A DNA stretch of 64,000 nucleotides from Ciona savignyi. Taxonomy: Eukaryota > Chordata > Ascidiacea > Phlebobranchia > Cionidae. The DNA is taken from positions 331,551 to 395,550 of the forward strand of contig CH003278.1 in assembly GCA_000149265.1 (NCBI GenBank), written 5' to 3'. Of this stretch, positions 13,480-24,848 are shown piece by piece. Position 1 is the first letter of the stretch, and the number at the start of each line of letters is the position of its first letter. The notes under the pieces are model-generated. The model had not been told where the DNA came from. It worked only from the letters and a program-made list of their open reading frames with translations, and searched no databases. The position numbers and the translations under genes were made by a program.

Positions 13480-14564
13480 ATGTTGTTCTTAAAACTTGCT
13501 TGCATTTTGTCTCTCTGCGCATGCCTGACTTCAGCTTTGGTATGTAATGACGGTTATCAAATCATCACAAAGAAGTCGTGGGTACTGAAATACCTGCCGG
13601 GGACTTACAAGAATAAAGAAGTGGTTTGCCCGGCAAGCCTGGGCACTCCGGCCTGCATGCGAGTCGAAGCGTCCGGGTGGAAAGTCTTTCTCTGGTGTAA
13701 GCTTTGTTCATCTGCATAAACTTCACTATACAGGATATCCTAAAGCAATGTAGTGAATATTATTTTTAAATTTAAAATATCCGTGTAACTCATTGAAAGA
13801 CAATACATGGACATCGGTTACCAGAAAATCCGGTTTAATTCAAAACTTATGCATAATAAGACCACTCCCAGACATTAAATAAGATTTTGCTGTGAGTGAA
13901 GCGTTTTATTTACAGCTTATAAAGCTAAGGGGTCCGGTGCTTTATACGAGTGTATTTCAAGACAACAATGCCATAACATTGAACGTCAGTGTGAGAAAAA
14001 GCTGCGAGAAATAATCAACGACTCCCGCTTCGACAGCGTACATGTGAGGTAGGTTATTTAAGACTAACAACTGTGGTGGTTGGTTGTGTTGTAACCACTG
14101 TTCGGCCGGTTGCCTTATTCGTAGCGCGTCTTATACCTTCAGACGACGGTGAAAGTGTAATAACCCAGTTATAATGCCCTCTATGATGCCCTGCCCACCA
14201 GTATTAACATGAGTATCGCATCCAATCCGAATTTGTAATTGCAAACACGACACACTATATATATATGTGTGTATATGAAAAATAGTAGCTTAAGTGTGTC
14301 CCGTATTATCCTTAACCATACCAAGACCGTGTGGCTTTTTACACGCTGTTTCACTAGCAGCTCACCGCACGGAATATAAAAACCGGTTAATACTGAATAA
14401 AGAAAAATTCTTGCCTTGCCGCGATACATAACTTAAGTAAAATATATAATACTCTAAAATAAAATAATCTATATACTTAACTTATATTATATAAACCTGC
14501 ATATTTCAGTTCGTGCCGCATGAGGTGCTGTTACACCAACAATTGCAACAACCAACCTCTTTAA
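13480..14564 (+). CDS. Small secreted Ly6/uPAR-type three-finger protein
   Basis: Three exons, 13480-13696, 13916-14048 and 14510-14564, join at phases 1 and 2 to a 134-residue protein. Residues 1-19 or so (MLFLKLACILSLCACLTSA) are a signal peptide. The mature part has ten cysteines, ending in CCYTNNCN, which matches the closing CC-x(n)-CN signature of Ly6/uPAR (three-finger) domains. There is no hydrophobic C-terminal segment for a GPI anchor, so it is probably a soluble secreted protein. The start is the ATG at 13480: upstream in-frame codons are not ATG, and a pyrimidine-rich tract with AG at 13458-13459 leaves a 20-base leader, fitting spliced-leader trans-splicing. Ligand and role are unknown. 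Spacing between cysteines 1 and 2 is unusually long, so I call the fold with moderate confidence and no orthologue. Confidence 0.72.
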
Positions 14565-16442
14565 CGTGTACTTCGGTTATTGGTAAGTTTATAATTATAA
14601 TATTGCATGTAGAGTCATGTGTACTTTCTTGTCTAGTTGGCCGATTATGCTCAGCTAATTCACCTGCATATGAACGATCATATTTCCACAATACTTATGT
14701 TATGTTATAGAATACAAAATTTTAGAAACACGAAACGAAACACATCTACAATCTCTACTAACCGACAACTGCACCAATTGATTCGCTGATGAAGATATCC
14801 ATCGATCAACTGCCTCCACTAACCACCACCTCATATTCTATTACTTATTTCTAAAGTCGTCATAGCAAAGTATCTTTCGTGCACCTTGTTGGTATTGGGA
14901 TGGTGATTTTTGTATTCTCCCCTTGCTTAATTTTTTCCAGGGAATACTATAGTGCTGTGTCAGGGATAACTGACCCAGCATAAACGTCGATATTGTGCGA
15001 TCGGTTGTTACGTTGTCATATCTTAATAGCTACCTTGTTTAAATCACTAACTGTTGTATTTTTTTGTTTTTAACACGTTGTTTTATTAAATAATAAATCC
15101 AACCATCAAAGTCCGAGTGTAGAGTATATTGTACCAGTGAAATTTCAGACAGAGTCTATAGTATATAACCAGGCAACCTTTTTAGATTTTTAACTTTTCA
15201 GTGCCGATTATTATTTGACATTCAATATTTCGAAACCTAAAAGTAGTAATTACTCTTAACTGTTTTTTGGGGGTATGTTAAACCTCATTTATACTGTGTT
15301 TCCATTGAGTTTTTTATAAACTTATTCAGCTCGTTTTTTTTGCAAAAGCTTTTAGATTTATTTTAATTTAAAATATATATATAGATATATTGCACCAAAA
15401 TGTGGCAATGAAAAATGAAAGTCCGATTCACATTTATATTTTTCGATGCTTCGTCAGGGATTAATCAAGCATCGCAGTGTAGAATCCTTTTTTAAAAGTG
15501 TTATTCGGATCACTGGATACTGAATTCTGGTGCCGCGCTTACAACTCATCAGATGCGCTAGACATTGAATATCACTTACTTTAATAACGTCATCTTAAAG
15601 CATTCGGCGCCCTTTAAATCTATTTTCACATCAATATATACTAGTGATCCGCAACCATACTGTACACACTATACTGCCCGAAAATTGATGCTATAGGTAT
15701 GCCGCGGAAAAAAATTTAATATTTTTTTGAACACAGTTTTTACCAAATAAAAAGTGTTTTTGAAATTTGAATATTACGGTTATCAGACACTTCGCTAATA
15801 TACTATGAAATGTTTATAGCTTGTCAGAAGACGTTCCTTTGTACATTTATAATGATTGATATTTTTGTTGCGTACTAATTTGAAGTTTTTCGTCATGCCT
15901 GAACGATGATACCAAAAGAACTTGTTAAAGAACTTAAAGTTGCTCGAAGATTAAGCCGAACATTTACCGATCGTGTTCATTAAAACAAGCGCAAAAATTG
16001 TATTAAATAAATGATAATGTGTATTGCCTTATTTGTAATTAACATATTTGACTGTAATGTGGCGTCGTCATTTTTTTGTAAATTTTTAAATGTGCTTAGA
16101 GTGAAAAAAGGTTGTGGAGCACTGAAATAGACGTGAGGATGATATATTGCAATTAGCTTATGCATTGTCACATTAGAAAGAATCTCACAAATCTAGTTTC
16201 TTCTTGGGTAATCATGCCTACATAAATTGTTACCAAATGCCAATAAAAAAATAAAGATACTATTACCATACCATCTCGTAATTGAATTGAATACGAGTCG
16301 TTACTTACAGAGAAAATTTAAAAAAAAGTTGCCTGTAAATTCTGTAGAATGGCAGAACCTTATAGATGGTACAATTGTAGTTGGTCCCGTCGGTATGCGT
16401 AAAATGAACTCATGCCCAGCCATTTGTATTGACCGTTAAGGT

Positions 16443-16542
16443 NNNNNNNNNNNNNNNNNNNNNNNNNNNNNNNNNNNNNNNNNNNNNNNNNNNNNNNNNN
16501 NNNNNNNNNNNNNNNNNNNNNNNNNNNNNNNNNNNNNNNNNN
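16443..16542. other. Assembly gap (100 N)
   Basis: Exactly 100 N, the usual placeholder for a gap of unknown size. Nothing can be said about the missing sequence. Confidence 0.95.
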
Positions 16543-17029
16543 AAGGAAAATTAAGTTACAACCTGTAAAACTGTTCTGCAGGGCGAATGTGGTTAAAACT
16601 AGTTTTGTTTATTTATGTTTGCGCATCAAAACGCAATAGTACAACCTTGGGTTATAAAATAGGAGGTTTTAAACTACACTCCATCGGTCAAATAAATAAC
16701 AAATTAAAAAAATACATTGTAATAAAAAAGTGACTAAAACATATGATGGGCTGTTTATGCCGATCAATGATAAACCAAACCCAGAGTAACCGTTTCCTCA
16801 GTGACGAGTATAGTTTCCGTCAACCTATTATCACACAACGTTTACACTCATTAAACATAGCTTAACAGAAAATCATTTGATAATGCGATGAAAACAAAAA
16901 AACAACCTTAATTTCTGAGTAATTTACAGGTGACCAGAAGCGACCTGTTTATCTTCCGGTAAATTACTGCAGAAACTAGCATTTAAACTTTAGTGCTATA
17001 TAGGGACTAAAGGCATTTAACAGTGTGAA

Positions 17030-17228
17030 TATATTCATTGTACTGATGCACATTTAAAGTTTGTATACTGTTCAGTGTATGCGAACGGAAATGTGGTTTA
17101 TATCTTAAGTCACATTGTAGTACGTTTCCGGTATCATGACATTCAGCTAATCAATTTTACCTCGATCCCTCAGGCAACAAACCGTGCTTCTGTTATAAGA
17201 GAGACTGTACTTCATAACCAGTTTAAAC
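17030..17228 (+). repeat. Dispersed repeat, copy 1
   Basis: Shares ordered blocks with 20846-21010: attgtactgatgc, tatgcgaacg, tggtttatatctt, a strictly conserved cctcgatccctcaggcaaca, and a closing cataaccag. The two copies differ by substitutions and small indels. No coding capacity or terminal repeats are evident. Family unknown. Confidence 0.7.
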
Positions 17229-20200
17229 CCGCCGCTAGTATTAGAGCAGGGGATATATACTGAAGTTTTAGTCTTTCCTTGCGCCAAGTAACCTCTTTAT
17301 ATTACGATTTACTTTTTCTACACGAAAAGAGGGTACTGATTCTTCCTTTAATCTAGCCAACTAAGACAGATCTTTGTTATACCATAAAGCAAGCTATATT
17401 CAGCAGATTATTATTAGTGCGTTCGAATGCATGTATGTCAAAAGTCGTTTGACATGTGAAGAATCTAACACGCTCTCCTGGTGCGCTAAACCAAGCTGCA
17501 AGATAAATTACTTTTGCCTACAATTGTAGAAAAGTCAAGTGACAGGACAATTCGACAGAAGCTAGTTACTTTAAAGTTAGTTAAGTTATACTTTAAAACA
17601 TATACAAAGCGTTGTCACCAGCTTAATGTATAGTTATAAGGCAAAGTATATTTATTGTATTTTATTATTTATAAATTTCTATCGTGTTTTAACCACTAAT
17701 CTTCTATTTCTTGTTTACGTGCTATTATTTACCAGGTTTTCTAAATAATAGCATGAAGTTTATATAGCATAAAATATGTTAGAAGAATTTTTGTGGATTT
17801 ACTATTATCAAAATACTATATATCTCTTCGGTAACTCGCAGTTATATTTAAAATTTTGAAAAATTGTATCACACTAATACTCTCCTCGCACCAATATGGT
17901 GACGCTAGCAGGAAGCATTTCAAAGTACAGTATATTACGTTGCGGAACATCATTTTTTTGCTAAAATGTGCCTTAGCGTCATTTAAGCCTTCGTTACTCA
18001 TTGGTTAAAACGGTGTCTCTGGATATTGCAATATTTGTCAGCGAAGATATATAAGTCTGACCCAACTTACTGTAAACAAATACAGTTAAGGTCAAGTGTA
18101 TAGTCTTGCGAATAGAATATGTAACGAAAAATGGCATTTTTTTAATTTCCTTTCTAGCACTTATCCCAATATTCAAACCAAACAGCATCTGTTTAAACAT
18201 TCAAAGACAAGCCACGCAAATAAGATACTGTGCTCGATAAACTCTAATTTATCGCACGGATGAGGTCTATTTATCGCAATGCGGTTGCGGAATTCCCAAG
18301 CTTTAAAAAGACCTGACGAGAAAACAGTTTTGATATGAACCAGTTGAAGTCGACACAATAAGCATTTAAACAAAGCGGTAGATGTTAAACAAAGATCAAT
18401 TTAAACAAAATTTCCGTACCTGGTTTATAATACCTTTAACGCTCTAAGTTTTGGTGAAGAATATCGTCCTGTGGCCCAATAGTTAGCGAAACCGATTCAT
18501 ATAGGAGGCGTTCAACCAATTATTCCCTATATGTCTTTATTGCAAACTGACCTTGCAAAAAGGGCTGGAACTCAAAATCCTGCCACAGAAGGTCTTGGAT
18601 TATTTAACAATAATTTAAAGTTGAAGCTTAATTGGGTATGCAACTTCAACCCAAAACCCTCCAAATTTTTACTTAAAATTTTAAGATGGTGCCCGGTAAA
18701 TCGGAAAGTTTTACAGGCAGCTAGAAGATGGCCGTTAGTTCAAAAATCCCTGCTCCGCTACGACAAAATTGTACAGCTTAACGAGAACACCGGCGCGCAG
18801 TCTAGCGCATGTTGCATACAACCAAACAAACATTGGGGAATCACCACCCTTGTTACTTAGCATAAGACTTATTTAAATACCAGGACCAAGAGAGAGCCAC
18901 GTGTGATTTCGCGCATATATATTTTTGACACCGCGACACGGCGTTATTATCTATATTAATATATTTGACGGAAAACTAGTGTCTAAGTCAACGTGTGCTG
19001 AATTGACATCAATAAATGGAAAATAAGTACCAGGTTAAATCTTCCACAACCCACGAGAGAAAAGGCCCCAACGGTTATAGATATATGTGAGGCACCTAAT
19101 GAATTACGGCGACCCATAAAACTATTAAACATCGTAATCTATGTAATATTTCACTGCACAGTGTATCATGCAGTGACTAATTAGCCGACCACATGGTAAG
19201 TGTACAATACCAGGAAACTAGGAAACAGCCATTCAGCAGCACATCAAAATACGAAAGAATTTAAACGGATGCAGCACTGAGTATCGTGAACAATAAATTA
19301 ATTATTATGTCTGTCTAATATAGAGAACAGACAGTCTTGCAAAACTATAGTTGCACAAACGCGTTCTAGAAACTCGTCGGAGGTGTGGATTAAACGATTT
19401 GGTTTAGGTTGATAAAACATTTGATTAGTCCTTATGCTTTATAGGAGGTCTTTGCATGTAAAGTGCGTGCTTTAGAAGACTGTTTTTTGAAAGACCAGCT
19501 GAGCCAGCCAGAAATAACATTAGTTGGGATCTGCACTTACCTACGGCTAAACTTGAATTTTTGTATTACGTGTATAGGTTAAAGTTGTTTAGATTCAATT
19601 TGTCCTTATGCTTGTTAAATTTACATAACTCATCGGGCAAGTGCCTTTGCCACACCCTATACACATTCGATTAGTTAGTAGCAGACGGTAGTACCAATAA
19701 CTATCTTTCAGCTAGCTGCCCGATGCATTACCAAGATGATATTTCACTGTTTAAATGTCAACTGATTTTAACAGTTTTTAGTCAAAGTTATAGTATAAAT
19801 GGAGTGTAATTTATGTCAAATTTGAGAATACGTAATAGTAAAATTAACTATGCTAGGTAGAGTGGTATAAAGTACATAGGTATGAATGTTAATTTAATAT
19901 TTGCTGTCAGGGTTTGGTGTTTGGTAACAGGAGTAAAGAGACTCATATTTGGCATCTTAGAAATTGAAGAAATCACTTATTGGTTTTATTTCATTTTTTC
20001 TCCCTCATGCTCGTGTCGGGCATAACCGGCTCCCCGCTGTCCAGCAAAAAATAATTGAGTTAAAACTTTGAGTATTTCTTATTGACGTGGTTATTTTTGC
20101 CAACCGTTACAGTAAGAGAATGCCCCTTGCCGGTTCATTTTACAGAAACGCCAAGGAGCAATCTAGGCAGACCACGGAAAAAAGCAGACCATATATTGAT

Positions 20201-20845
20201 TTCAAGCTTTAAATAAAAGTGTTTATATGTAAAAAAAATTCGAAACTTACATTTAGACCGACAGCAACATTTTTAACCTCGGAAAATCTCCCAAAATGTG
20301 TACGTGTCCCATTTTGTCAAATATAACCCATAATAACCCAGGTTATTCTTTTGGTGATGTCCAATCAAGTTGAAAATTTCAAGTTGACGCCCAATATATA
20401 TTTGCCGGTTACAGGTTTGTTTCTATAAATATAAACGGATGGGCCCCTGAGTTACTAAACCAAACTTCTTTCCCATATTTGTGCGGTATATAGTGTACGG
20501 GTTATTTGAGTGGAATTGTTTTTACTGTTGTAAACAACATTTGTTAACCGACTAGTCACCTTTGGCGAAAAGAATCTAAATTTTCGAAAAAAGTCCAATT
20601 TAGTGTTTGACGTTGTCTAACGAATGTTAAAGTTTCTTTTCAATTCGATATCCTTTTCTAATAGATGGCATGCCTCATGCGTTTGACGAAAAAAAAAGAA
20701 AAATAGAAGAACAAAAACAATATAAGTTTTATTTTCCAAATTGGGTACATAAATATATGGCCCTCCAATTTCAAAGTAGATCGTTAACAAGAATTGCAAC
20801 TTTTGCATTTTTCAGAAACCAAAATAAGCCAATCCGGTATTATAC

Positions 20846-21010
20846 CATTCATTGTACTGATGCGCAATCAACATTATACTAATATTCAGTTTATGCGAAC
20901 GTAAATATGGTTTATATCTTGATTTACACTGTCGTACATGTCCTGTCTCGGGACACCTCGATCCCTCAGGCAACAAACCATGCTTATGTTATACGTCATA
21001 ACCAGTGTAA
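20846..21010 (+). repeat. Dispersed repeat, copy 2
   Basis: Second, shorter copy of the repeat at 17030-17228 in the same orientation, 3.8 kb away. It lacks about 20-30 bases present in the middle of copy 1. Either a local duplication or an undescribed short interspersed element. Confidence 0.7.
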
Positions 21011-21739
21011 TAGTACACCACCAGATAGCCTATAGCCCAAGAAAAAGTAAACTTTTCCACCCTTATAAGAACTAACCTATTTTGGGCGAAAAAAATTAAT
21101 TTGGACAAATTTCTTTGTTGTTACAGCTTAAACGATCGGACACGTTGTCAGATACGCTGACAACGGAATACATGCGCAGATAAAATTATTTTCCTAATAA
21201 AAGTAATACTCTTCAGTAGTTGTGCCTCTTCTTATTGCAAAATCAAAAAAGTTCGATTACATGCTGTAAATGGCTACAACTTAGTTTTTTTACGGAAAAT
21301 AATTCCTTTTTTACCCTGACCTTAAATGTTCCACAAAATTATAAATTGTGTATGCTCTAACTCCCCCAGTACATAAGTTCTATATGTAGCTTCTCAATGG
21401 TCCAGATAATAAACATGGAATTATTATAAAAAAATAAATGGTGAAGAAATCTGGTTTAAAACGAATTAATTCAACTTAGTGGATTTTTGTTTCTTTCATA
21501 TTGCTGATTGGCTAGTAGGTAGGAAATACTAGTTTTAAAACCCAGATGTCGGGTTAATTCCGTTTTGCCGAAAAATGAAGGTCGCTCAAAAAGATTTTTA
21601 TTTTACATGCGCATTTCAAATCTTATGTTGTTGAACACCGGTTTTGTCAAAGTTAAAAGTAAATAACTATACATGACATTTTATTTTGTATTTTTGGCTT
21701 GCAGATTTTGACTAGGTTACGATATAAGTACAGGACAAC

Positions 21740-22876
21740 ATGAAATCTATGCATTTAATCGTCGGCTGTGGCCTGTCAGGTGCAGTTATTGCTGAACGAA
21801 TTGCAAACGAGTGGAAAGAGGATGTTCTTATCATCGAAAAGCGAGACCATATTGGAGGGAATTGCTACGACTATATCGACGACGAAACCGGTATTCGAAT
21901 GAACCAATACGGTGCTCATTTGTTCCACACGAACGACAAGGGTGTTTGGGAGTATGTGAAACGCTTTGATACTTGGACTCGCTGGGAGCACAAGGTGCTG
22001 TCGATGGTGGATGGACAGTACGTACCGGTTCCTGTCAACATCACAACTGTGAACCAAGTTTGTGGGGAGAACTTGGAGGATACGGACGACATGGATTCCT
22101 GGCTCAGTAATGTACAATACAAAGGAGAAATTGCAAACAGCGAAGACATGGCGGTATCCCGAGTAGGCCGTGTGCTTTATGAGAAAATGTTCAAGCCTTA
22201 TACCATAAAGCAGTGGAACAAGGGACCGGAGGAATTAGACCCCAGTGTTTTAGCTCGAATTCCAATTCGAAGGGACTTTGATGTTCGGTATTTTAGTGAT
22301 AAGTTCCAGGCTCTGCCTGCCAAAGGCTACACTCATTTCTTTGAACGTCTGCTTGATCATCCAAAGATTAGAGTGCAAACTGGCGTCGATTTTTTCAAGT
22401 ACAAAGCTGAAAATGATCTCACCGTCTTCAAAAGCATTTTCTACACAGGCCCAGTGGACCAGTATTTTGAAGGTGCCGATTTAAAGAGGCTAGAATACAG
22501 AAGCATTGATTTCCATATCGAACGGCACCAAAACATGAATTATTTCCAGCCTTGCTCCGTAGTAAACTACCCCGAAACTGACGTGCCGTTTACCAGGATC
22601 GTAGAATACAAGCATTTCCTGAACCAAACCTCAGATCATACTGTGACTGTAAAAGAAACAACGAACGACCATGGGGATCCCTACTACCCCATTCCGAATA
22701 AAACAAATATGGATCTCTATGAGCAATACCGAAAAATGGCGGTCGAGGAAGAGAAAAAGAGAAATGTCTACTTCGTCGGACGACTGGCGAACTATAAATA
22801 CATGAATATGGACCAGGCTATAAGAAATGCTCTCAATTTATTCGACAGAATTAACGCAAACCCGGATAAAGAATAA
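21740..22876 (+). CDS. glf: UDP-galactopyranose mutase, bacterial type, single exon
   Basis: An intronless 378-codon frame. The enzyme is a flavoprotein that interconverts UDP-galactopyranose and UDP-galactofuranose, the donor for galactofuranose glycans. The sequence shows the N-terminal FAD-binding loop GCGLSGA (9-15), the EKRDHIGGNCYDY segment (33-45), YGAHLFHTND (57-66), FKPYTIKQW (151-159), RIPIR (173-177), YTGPVDQYF (235-243), LEYRS (251-255), FTRIVEYKHF (284-293) and FVGRLANYKYMNMDQAI (345-361). R177, R286, R348 and the tyrosines of NYKY correspond by position to UDP-contacting residues of bacterial UGM. Length fits the 365-390 residue prokaryotic class rather than the ~480-510 residue fungal/protozoan class. 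Start: the first ATG, which follows a pyrimidine tract with AG at 21703-21704, leaving a 35-base leader. It is flanked by ascidian-like DNA, which argues against contamination. Cytosolic; no signal peptide. Confidence 0.96.
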   Translation: MKSMHLIVGCGLSGAVIAERIANEWKEDVLIIEKRDHIGGNCYDYIDDETGIRMNQYGAHLFHTNDKGVWEYVKRFDTWTRWEHKVLSMVDGQYVPVPVNITTVNQVCGENLEDTDDMDSWLSNVQYKGEIANSEDMAVSRVGRVLYEKMFKPYTIKQWNKGPEELDPSVLARIPIRRDFDVRYFSDKFQALPAKGYTHFFERLLDHPKIRVQTGVDFFKYKAENDLTVFKSIFYTGPVDQYFEGADLKRLEYRSIDFHIERHQNMNYFQPCSVVNYPETDVPFTRIVEYKHFLNQTSDHTVTVKETTNDHGDPYYPIPNKTNMDLYEQYRKMAVEEEKKRNVYFVGRLANYKYMNMDQAIRNALNLFDRINANPDKE

Positions 22877-23440
22877 AGAGTGAAAATTTAGTGTTTTTTT
22901 TCATTCAAACTGACACTATATACACAACAGTACACCTAGAATTGTAATCGTATTATTTATCGCAATTAAAGATTTTATATCTGATCTGAACATATATATG
23001 ATTATCTCTTGCGTAATTCTTAATAAATTCGTTGGCTATTTGACGACGGTACATAAATGCTAACGATAAAACAAGAATAAATAACACAGTTTATTTGCCA
23101 ACTCAATTACGATAATCATTTTTGTCCCATAAACAAGTTCCCTATTAAATATCAAACGTGGCAACGCATTTAGTTTTGGCATATTTACCTATTGCATATA
23201 TTAGTTATGCAGATATATATTTTGCATATAGAGCCGATATATACTTAGTTCTTATTTCACATTTTGCACTTGGGCAATTTAAACGCTGCTGCTATTTAGA
23301 AAATGTTTTGCTTGATTGTATTAAACTTAGTTATTTGTACGTTATATAGCGTAATGGATTTGAAGCAAATAAAATTTAATCGAACTGGAAATTCTTTCTT
23401 ATCTACTTAATTGTTTGTTAAATATTTAAATTTCGACTTA

Positions 23441-23717
23441 TTAGTCTGGTTGATCTATATAATGCGTCGCGTTTTAACTGAATAGTTTCAGATTCGAAGC
23501 TGGTCACAAGCTAGTCGATTATGTCCTTGGGCAAGGCACCTACCGGACATTGCCTGTACTCAGCGAATTGATAAGTTCTACTAAATTAAAATAAAGCCTT
23601 AATTATATACAACACACTGAAATGGCTCCAGTAACCCGACGGTGGGCGCCAGGTAATCTGACGATTGCCCGTGTGTTAACCGCGCTAGTTTTCCCATTCA
23701 CTGGGTCAAACATGAAT
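23441..23717 (+). repeat. tRNA-derived SINE, family A (diverged copy)
   Basis: Follows the family order: degenerate tRNA-like head with gattcgaagctggtc as B-box, the tgtccttgggcaaggcac block, acccagcg, a ttctactaaatt block, cgacggtgggcgc, tgacgattgcccgtgtgtta and a closing cattcactggg. The head is eroded. It lies 130 bases upstream of a second copy in the same orientation. Confidence 0.8.
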
Positions 23718-23850
23718 TTTATAAATTATATTATCATAGTTTATGTATGCAAAATATAAGACCGAATTACTTTAGTAAGTCTTTCGAAGTACTTAAACCA
23801 TAGACACCGAAAACGTGCAGCGGCTGGTTTCGATTCCACAACAACTTTAC

Positions 23851-24149
23851 GGTCGGATGGTCTGGCGGTCAAGTGCGTCGCCTTTCAATCGAAAGGTTGC
23901 TGGTGGAAAACTGGTCGCTAGCAAGTCGGTTGTGTCCTTGGGCAAGGCACTTTACGGACATTTCCTGAACCCAGCGGATTAATCGGTTCTACCAAATTGA
24001 AGGAACGTGTTTATCATATACAACATACTGTAATGACTTCGGTAAACCGACGGTGGGCGCGAGGTGATCTGACGATTGCCCGTGTGTTAACCCACTTGGT
24101 TTTCCCATTCATGGGGATAAACATGAATATCCCCCCAATATCTTATCCT
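23851..24149 (+). repeat. tRNA-derived SINE, family A (near complete)
   Basis: The head (tggtctggcggtcaagtgcg ... gttgctggtgg) resembles a tRNA with A- and B-box promoter elements. It is followed by the central tgtccttgggcaaggcactt block, a conserved body, cattcatggggataaacatg, and a short tatc-rich end. It is about 300 bases long. RNA polymerase III would transcribe such elements; mobilisation depends on a partner LINE. Confidence 0.85.
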
Positions 24150-24590
24150 AACTATTAGACTTTCAGCGGCCTGCTCGTGCTGACTTACCAAATTGGTCTA
24201 AGCTGCATAATAACATGTAAGTAAATACAAACGGTGTGACGATGAAAAACATGTCCGTTGAACCCAATTTTACAAAAAAACACCTAAATTTTGGCAATTT
24301 GTAGATACATTAAATCAATATTAGTAAATTAATTTTTATAATAAAGAATAAAATAGGGCAAACAAATTAAACAATTGTATAGAGTTAATCTGCACCCGAT
24401 TCGTGTAAATTTGGGGATAGTGAAAGATAATATATTTTAATAAAAGGATAATAGTTGGGTGATAATTGAATAAGAGTAAAAGCTGTAGCCAGTATATCAT
24501 TTTAATTTAAACTATCATGAATATTACGTAGTAGCTGACTAATGACCGCTCGTGGGCGCACTTGCACAGTTGCTCACTTCACGTCAAAGT

Positions 24591-24848
24591 GTATGGTTCT
24601 GTAGTACGGTCGTGTGGCCGAATGGTTAACAAGACCGATACCTATACCGACTCTTATACAAAAAAACGGTCCTGGTGTCGAGCCATGTATGGTTCGAAAC
24701 TTGGCTCGGTAAAAAAAAAAGTATGGTTCTGTAGTACGGTCGTGTAGCCAAATGGTTAACAAGACCGATACCTATACTGACTCCTATACAAAAACGGTCC
24801 GAGTAACGAGCCTATCATGGGTTCGAAACTTTGCTCGGTAAAAAACAT
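24591..24848 (+). repeat. Tandem pair of tRNA-like (Ser/Leu-type) SINE units, family B
   Basis: Two direct units of about 130 bases (24591-24720 and 24721-24848) each start gtatggttctgtagtacggt. They carry an A-box (tggccgaatggttaac, or tagccaaatggttaac), a B-box with ggttcgaaac, and end in ggctcggt or tgctcggt plus an A run. The A-box region and long variable arm resemble class II tRNAs (Ser/Leu). A third partial unit starts at about 24857 with tttgtggccgaatgg. Not a functional tRNA: the anticodon stem and acceptor ends do not pair. Confidence 0.75.

Larger units (their letters stand above)
14565..21704. other. Long intergenic region without convincing genes
   Basis: No exon series with family resemblance was found over 7 kb. 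The region contains a 100-N gap, a tRNA-like scrap at about 18468-18512, two copies of a ~180-base repeat (17030-17228, 20846-21010), and a 109-codon open frame (18531-18860) that follows the tRNA-like scrap and resembles no family I know. The sequence just before that frame (ttcaaccaattattccctat) partly recurs near 8768, so it is more likely repeat-derived than a gene. Confidence 0.5.

Noticed and set aside
18531-18860. 109-codon open frame on the plus strand
   Set aside because: It follows a tRNA-like SINE scrap, part of its upstream flank recurs near 8768, and the product resembles no family.
21776-22117. Minus-strand frames opposite the mutase gene
   Set aside because: Shadows of a GC-richer coding exon; the plus-strand frame carries all UGM motifs.
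23441-24149. SINE heads read as functional tRNA genes
   Set aside because: A- and B-boxes are recognisable but stems do not pair and no CCA-ready acceptor end exists.
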